Source: Isoetes taiwanensis | Taxonomy: Eukaryota; Streptophyta; Lycopodiopsida; Isoetales; Isoetaceae | NCBI GenBank assembly: GCA_021234155.1 | Contig: JAJEKV010000034.1 | Location: forward strand, 62,001 to 126,000 | Direction: 5' to 3' | DNA length: 64,000 nt | Shown: piece by piece, positions 58,430-64,000 of the stretch | Position numbering within the stretch: the stretch's first letter is position 1 | Layout: every line of letters starts with the position of its first letter | Made by a program: the position numbers and the translations under genes | Notes under the pieces: model-generated | The model's database searches: none | Seen by the model: the letters and a program-made list of their open reading frames with translations, nothing else | What the model was told of the DNA's origin: nothing

Positions 58430-59025
58430 CGTTCCTACTCACCACTCAGGGACCCCCAGACAAGCTGTTAGAGCGACCTTTCGCCTCAAATTTCTACTGA
58501 AAGAAGCATACAACGCTCATATTTTGCACAAGTTTATTGGAGCTAACAATCGACTTTTGACAGAGAAGCAGTTCTCCTGCTTAAGATCTATGTATTACTA
58601 CCACAAAGGTAGATGTGAAGCTGCTGCTGGAGTCTTATTGGACATTATATAGGTCCCCATTGATGAATTGCTGTTGCTTACCCCTTCCTGGGCCGAAATC
58701 AACTGGTTGACGCCCCCGTCTTTTGCCATGCCTATCTCTGCTACTCACTCCTTCCCGGATCTGCCTGCAATCCCTGCTTCCCTTCTCAATTTATCGTCTC
58801 TCCCGCTTCATACTCCCCCTCCTTCATGCAATCCTCCTCCTGCAGGTGGAATTTGGCTTTGATGGTGCTCCTTCAACAAATGGTTTTTGGTTGTAATTTG
58901 TGGTCTGGTTTTTCTGAGACTGATACTTGGTATTTGGGCTCTGAGCCCCATTTTGTATGGTTTTAATTTATGATCAATAGAATCCTTCCTTTTCCTCAAA
59001 AAAAAAAAAAAAAGATACATGAGCT

Positions 59026-59407
59026 CTCGCAATCGAGAGAAAACTGAATTGAGACAAGACTCAAAACTCATCTAAAAAACTCATGTGCTAGCTCTACTCA
59101 TATATATAGTACAATAGCCTTTGGCCCTATATAGACACTCTGGCTGATTTCGGTGCCGACTCCTGGAAGGAGGCCTGATTTGCAGGAATGCAGGCGGTGC
59201 CTCTTGAAAAGCCTGAAATCACGCTGACGCTGACGCGGGCGGTGAGGCCGCCTCTTGTTGACGCCAGGCGTGGTCTTTGTCTGCGTGGTCTGCTTGGTCT
59301 TCTGCTGAGCCTTTGACGACTGACCCGCGCCTGGTTGTGGATCCTTGGCCTTGACCTGGTCCGTCGTATGCATGAATAGCCTTGTTCCAGGAGGCACATG
59401 ACTAACA
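59026..59407 (-). repeat. Gypsy 5' LTR, part right of the LINE
   Basis: 382 bp matching 41304-41685 with about nine differences, ending CATGACTAACA. Includes the minus-strand TATA-like CTATATATATG at 59099-59109, which would drive the element if the LINE were absent. Confidence 0.95.
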
Positions 59408-59412
59408 AGAGA

Positions 59413-62400
59413 CTTTAAACTTGCTATACAAACTCGATAATCACATGCAAAGCAGCTCCTAGAATATCATGTCTAGGTATGGGATTGGCTTCCATGTGTA
59501 TGTAGAATAAAGTGATGTAGAATGTACTCATGATGTGATGATGAAATGAATGCCGTCCTTCAATAAAAAAAAATATATATGGCTTATTATTTTGAACATT
59601 TGGCAAGAAAAAAATCAACCAAGGTGTTCAAGCCATTAAATTAGGTATGTATTATAACTCTCATTACACATTCATGGATGCCTTAGAAAATGATATGTTT
59701 TATCATCTCATATTTAACCTTTGGCAAGGAGGATCTTGGGTTGGTAAACAATAGATTTTTTGTACCATCTAGATCCAAAAGTAATCGAATCATAAATAGT
59801 ATAATGGTGTTCCAATGCAGTAAAAGCAATGATGCAATTCACAATCTATGTGAAAGATAGCTTGGTAAGTTATAGGGGCTACCATATAGCATCCATCTAG
59901 GAAAGGAACGCTAAAATAGCCTAGGGCATATTTAGACAACATTCTATTCACACCTTTCCCAATGATACGCTAATGATATATAGAAAAGAATGGTATTTTT
60001 CTTTGATGGTGTGGGTATGGAATGTGAAGTCAACATTTGGGGACTTGATATATAGTGTCAACAATGCCTTTTCCCTCATGGATGACAAGATCCTACGAAG
60101 ACACCTAAAGACAAGTGCCCTGCAAATTGTACTTTATGCTGGTTCTATATAGTAACATTGCCACGTATACAAAGACTATCAAGCCAGAGATAGCCTTTGT
60201 GCACGTGGCAAGCAAGCGTGTGAGCCACAAGTGTTAGGGGAGGGTGACCACATAAGACGCACGTCCCTTTTTCGGACGAGAAAACCCATCGGCAACTGAT
60301 TAGGGGTTCCATTATGGCTGCTCGATGGACGAAGGCGGCTCCAGTAAGTAACCACAGTGCTGTAGTATTGTCGCTACGGTTTTAATACAGGGAGCTTGCC
60401 ATGGCCACTGAGGAATCCACAAAACTATGAGAGCTTTGTATGGGTTAGAAGTTTTTCTCTTACTGTTGTGTCGTTGTTCTATGACATGATTGTTTTGCCT
60501 ATTATTTTTCAATAGGAAATGCTTAGAATGGTATCTGAAAATGCAAGTAAGGAGTTCATGTATTCTCTATTCATCTACTTTTTTTTTTGAAGGACGAAAG
60601 CCAAAAAGTTTATTAATCAGATATAAAAAGCACAAAATTCACATGTCTCATCTAACTGTATAAGCGTAAAAAGATGCCACAGGAGCATGAGCCTGATGCA
60701 CAATGTGCTTACTTTAGAATAGAAAAATAACGATAAGAATCAATTTGAGGATTCTGAATCCAAATACGTTCCATCATTTTGGAACACTAGGCTTTGAACC
60801 AAATATAGCTTTTCATTTCATCCTTTAGCATTCATACATTTCATTTTGTCTTTTAGTTTTCACCCATTGTCTTTGCATGCCACTCTTTAATTCACAATAC
60901 ATAATATTTGTGTTAGCTTTCTCAATTGAAAGAGTGTTTAAAAATCTTAAAAATCATATGTAGAGCAATGCTATGTATGTTGCAAATTGTAACCTGATTG
61001 TCTAACTTTGTACTATTCCATTTTGGTTAGAAAATATATTTTTGTTGCTTGTTCAAAATAACGTGTACATCTCACTCCAGTAGATATGACATATCCCATG
61101 TTAAGGATCTGGACTAAAGTTTGTTCAAATTTGTTGACCTGTTAAAAGTTCTAGTAGAACCTCCCAAGCACGCCACAAACAAATTGACAGTGATTAAACA
61201 GACTAGACAACTACAAATTGAAAGGATATATCATGGAGCCATATCTAGGGCTACATGAAAGATTGTACAACTACAAATTGAAATGAAATATGGAGTCATA
61301 TCTAGGACTATATAAAAAATAAATATGGGAAGAATGGATGGATCTAACTTTTGTTTCCCTTTTGCAATCCACATGCCATTGTTTTTTCCATACGTAAGAT
61401 TTATATGGTTTGTTGCAACATTTCTATAAGGGTGGAATCATAATAAAATTCTCTAAAATTACCTACTGCACTCTTTAGCACCTCCCCGCAATGGCCAAGT
61501 GCAATGCTAGCCCCTAGATTCTTTTTTTTTTTTTTTTGAAGAATATAGGAATATATTAAACCACTAGAATGTGATCAAGTACAATGATAAGTGTGGTGCT
61601 AAGAAATGAAGTGCCCATCATGATTCACAATCTGTAGGAATGTCGACCAAATTTCCCGCTTAACTGTGCCAGACAAGCTTGAGACTTGGTAAGCCTGCCA
61701 CAACTTATGCCTCAAGATCGGAACCAACCGAAAAGGGCTAAGCACTGCATTCTGGAAGACCTTCGCTCTCCGTCTTTTCCAAATCAACCACAGAAGCCAA
61801 GCTCTGCATAAATGGAACGCCTGCTGCTTGGCCACTGACCAACTGCTAGGAAAGACTCCCATGAGAAGCTTCTGACCGCACGGTGAAGACTCAAAGAGGG
61901 CTCTCACCCGGGACCAAGCCCCTACCTACCTGCGTGCATAGGACGGCAGCAAAGGGTGCTCAATGGTCTCGGGCCTCCCACATAGAGGGCATGTTTCCGC
62001 TACACCGAGGCTTGAACCTGTCTACTCGGACATTCACCCTGAGGCTACGGTGCAAGATCTGCCATAAAAGGGTACGGATTTTAGGAGGAGGCAATGTATT
62101 CCATGCCCACTTCCACATGGCGGGCCACTTACTCCCTGGAAGCTTAAGTGACCACTTATCCGAAGGCGGCAATGTGTCCTGAAGCGCTAGAAGCCCATAA
62201 GCCGATGCTACAAACTGAGATGCATCAAGCCCACTATGTGACTTCCAAACGCGATTGACTTGAGAAGACAACTGCAATGGAATAGCATTCGCCCCTAGAT
62301 TCTAGAAGTCGAAGAAGTTTTTTTAGGATTATTGGATTGTAAATTTAGGGTTCAATCACAAAATGTGCTTGGAAAGAAGTCGGGACGAAACTACAAAAGT

Positions 62401-63781
62401 GCTTGAAATCACAGTTGCCACCTCGAAATGCAATCTAATTTTTGCTGATGAAAGCCTGTTATTACTACTATTATACATGATTAACACAAAAAAAAACCCA
62501 TTATGAAATATTATTCATGGTTGACAATATGGACATGGATATACTGCCATAGATTCCTTTCATTTAGTAGAGGCTATCCTGGCAGGGCACCGTAAGAACC
62601 TGCTTAAGCCACAAAATACTCACATGGCAAAGCATCCTCACATGGCTTTTCTGTACCGCACACTTCAAAGCTAAAGCCTAGGTCCTACTTAATCCTTTCC
62701 CTTTGCCGGATCCATAGCCAAATAAAAGAAAAAAAATAGAAGTTCCTTTGTAGATAATTTTCAATTCAACCTAGTCCGAGCCATCGCCGGAGCAACACAG
62801 TATCCAGCGGTAAGAAAAAGAGATCTGGACAGAAAAGCAAACAGAAAAACAGAACCCAAATTGCACAAATTGAATTGATCAATGTATAAGAATGTCTAGT
62901 TGCTTTTCGTTTGATCTGTGCACTTTGATATGTTTCTATCATTCTGAAGAGGAGCTACGTCAAGAGTACCTCCTCCTTCCGGTCTAATTAGTTTGTCCAT
63001 TTGCATTGGCCACACCAATATATCAATGTAGACAAAACCCAGAACCGCTATGCCCGACCACCTCAAAAACAGAGGAAAATATTTGCTTGGATTGCTCACA
63101 AAACAGAAACAGGTCGCGAAAAAAAGTTTTTACAATTGTTAAATGCGTCTTTCAGCCGGAATAGAAAGGAGTACGCATATAATCATTTTGGGTGATCGAC
63201 TTGCCATCCCTTTATGCATTATTCGCCGGATTCTTGTCTGATTAGGAGCTCCTGCCTGGCTAATGTGAACCAGATTCAGTCTGATCAGGAGCTCCTGCCT
63301 GGCTAATGTGATATTTTCTAATTCTGTTTTTACATGTAGCGACTAAGCCCTGTGCGTTTGAGCTCTTCTTTGTTCAAATTGGCCTGCCATTTGGTTAGTT
63401 TAGTTACTTGTGCAAAGGGATCTTCTGAGGTGGGTGCCCCGTCATTGGTGGCATCCCCAACATTGGCGTCATAAAAACAAAAAAAAAATTGTGAGGTGGC
63501 CTCACATTATTGGCATAGACCGACTCCTCAATGGCGAGGGCTGCATCTACAATGGTACACAGGTCGGGCTGAACTGGCAAACCCTATTCTTCACGATGGA
63601 GAACTCTAACCTCTACTATGGCGACACCGAATTTCAGAGTGGTTAGGCAGTTGCGTCTCATGGCGATTTTCCCGGCCTTGATGGCTCCTGTATTTGGCAT
63701 CTTACAGACCTATGGATTCCTCAGATTTTCCTCTAATTTTGCACGAAATTTCTAGCATGAACCATTGGAGTGCATGTTTCT
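59413..63781 (+). repeat. Segmental duplication, copy B, right part
   Basis: Aligns with 28088-31628. Differences: no MITE (single AAG at 61497-61499), an inserted LINE fragment at 61522-62290, an extra ~185 bp at about 60656-60840, a 22-bp extra at about 62325, and an 18-bp extra near 59733. The copy ends at 63781; beyond it the two flanks are unrelated. Confidence 0.92.
61522..62290 (-). mobile_element. 5'-truncated LINE fragment, minus strand
   Basis: Copy of the 23150-23900 LINE end in the opposite direction, with poly(A) as a T-run at 61522-61538. Target duplication GCCCCTAGATTC is at 61510-61521 and 62291-62302; copy A has this once at 30163-30174. The frame (QLSSQVNRVWKSHSGLDASQ, WAWNTLPPPKIRTLLWQIL) is broken in the zinc ribbon (near 61960) but resumes at WLLWLIWKRRRAKVFQN. 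Length 769 bp, so a strongly truncated retrotransposition product. Confidence 0.93.
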
Positions 63782-64000
63782 GTTATGAATATGGTAGCTC
63801 GGGGGAGTGGTCTTGGACATTAGTCTTGGTGGACTAGCATGGGTGTGTAAGAATGGCAAATTATGGGCAAAGCAAGGCAAATAAATGGCAATGAAACCTT
63901 ATAATAGTTATGGTTAAATAATATCTTGGAGGCAAGATATTATTTAATGGTTAAAGTTCTAGAGTTTAAATATAGTTGAGCCAAGCAGGCCTCCAGATTA
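63782..64000. other. No gene recognised
   Basis: Unique sequence past the end of the duplication, with a short inverted motif (ATATCTTG...CAAGATAT at about 63928-63950). Confidence 0.4.

Larger units (their letters stand above)
51807..59012 (+). mobile_element. L1-type plant LINE inserted in the gypsy LTR
   Basis: 7.2 kb, plus strand, ending in about 15 A at 58998-59012. The 13-bp target duplication AGATACATGAGCT is at 51794-51806 and 59013-59025. A 300-bp 5' UTR, ORF1 (52105-54534), ORF2 (54570 onward) and a 3' UTR are present, so it is close to full length. ORF1 is intact but ORF2 has two frameshifts and one in-frame stop. It must be younger than the gypsy element, yet carries decay. Confidence 0.95.
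41114..59407 (-). mobile_element. Ty3-gypsy LTR retrotransposon, minus strand, interrupted by a LINE
   Basis: Two 572-bp LTRs (41114-41685; and 51617-51806 plus 59026-59407 once the LINE is removed) begin TGTT and end AACA. Target duplication AGAGA is at 41109-41113 and 59408-59412. About 10 differences were counted by eye between the LTRs, so insertion was fairly recent on a plant time scale. Without the LINE the element is about 11.1 kb. On the minus strand the order is 5' LTR, primer site, gag, protease, RT, RNase H, integrase, an antisense gap, a long extra ORF, polypurine tract, 3' LTR. Protease before RT before integrase is gypsy order. Integrase ends in a GPY/F module with no chromodomain, pointing away from chromoviruses and towards the Tat/Athila-like branch. 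Several frameshifts make this copy non-autonomous. Confidence 0.95.

Noticed and set aside
58668-58862. Separate small gene at the LINE 3' end
   Set aside because: Pro/Ser-rich frame in the LINE 3' region, more likely the remnant of its C-terminal coding or 3' UTR.

Overview
The window is plant nuclear DNA: introns with GT-AG borders, an intact IQ67-domain calmodulin-binding gene, fragments of a pumilio-type Nop9 gene and of a plastid dicarboxylate transporter, and typical plant Ty1-copia, Ty3-gypsy, L1-type LINE, CACTA and pogo relics. The exact lineage cannot be fixed from sequence alone. The repeat-rich, gene-poor texture and the presence of a bacterial-type DNA methyltransferase gene fit a seed-free plant or gymnosperm better than a compact angiosperm, but that is inference.

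Layout. 1-2.8 kb: 3' part of a decayed Ty1-copia element. 3.3-4.0 kb (-): a lysine-rich orphan gene. 5.7-8.2 kb (-): five-exon IQD gene, 585 aa. 8.75-11.8 kb: an old direct duplication. 13.8-16.4 kb (-): five-exon gene, 701 aa, joining a ParB-like N-terminal domain to a beta-class N4/N6 DNA methyltransferase; a broken divergent gene starts 40 bp from it on the + strand. 17-27 kb: LINE relics and low-complexity tracts. 27.45-31.63 kb: copy A of a 4.2-kb segmental duplication. 32-35.6 kb: a truncated pogo transposase and a collage of host gene fragments (Nop9, plastid dicarboxylate transporter). 35.6-38.1 kb: dispersed and tandem repeats. 38.1-39.4 kb: another LINE relic. 40.5-63.8 kb: copy B of the duplication, split by a nested set of insertions.

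Nest in copy B. A minus-strand Ty3-gypsy element (41114-59407, 572-bp LTRs, 5-bp target duplication AGAGA) sits in copy B; the same site is empty in copy A at 28083-28087. A 7.2-kb LINE (51807-59012, 13-bp target duplication) is inserted in the upstream LTR of that element. The gypsy element has gag with three CCHC knuckles, a pol with protease, RT, RNase H and integrase, a long extra ORF after integrase, and between integrase and that ORF a small cysteine-rich ORF on the opposite strand with its own TATA box. Copy B also carries a 5'-truncated LINE fragment (61522-62290), whereas copy A carries a fold-back CACTA-type MITE (29954-30149); each copy keeps the other's empty site, so the order of events can be read directly.

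The best candidates for something new are the ParB-methyltransferase gene with palindromes in three of its four introns, and the antisense microgene inside the gypsy element.
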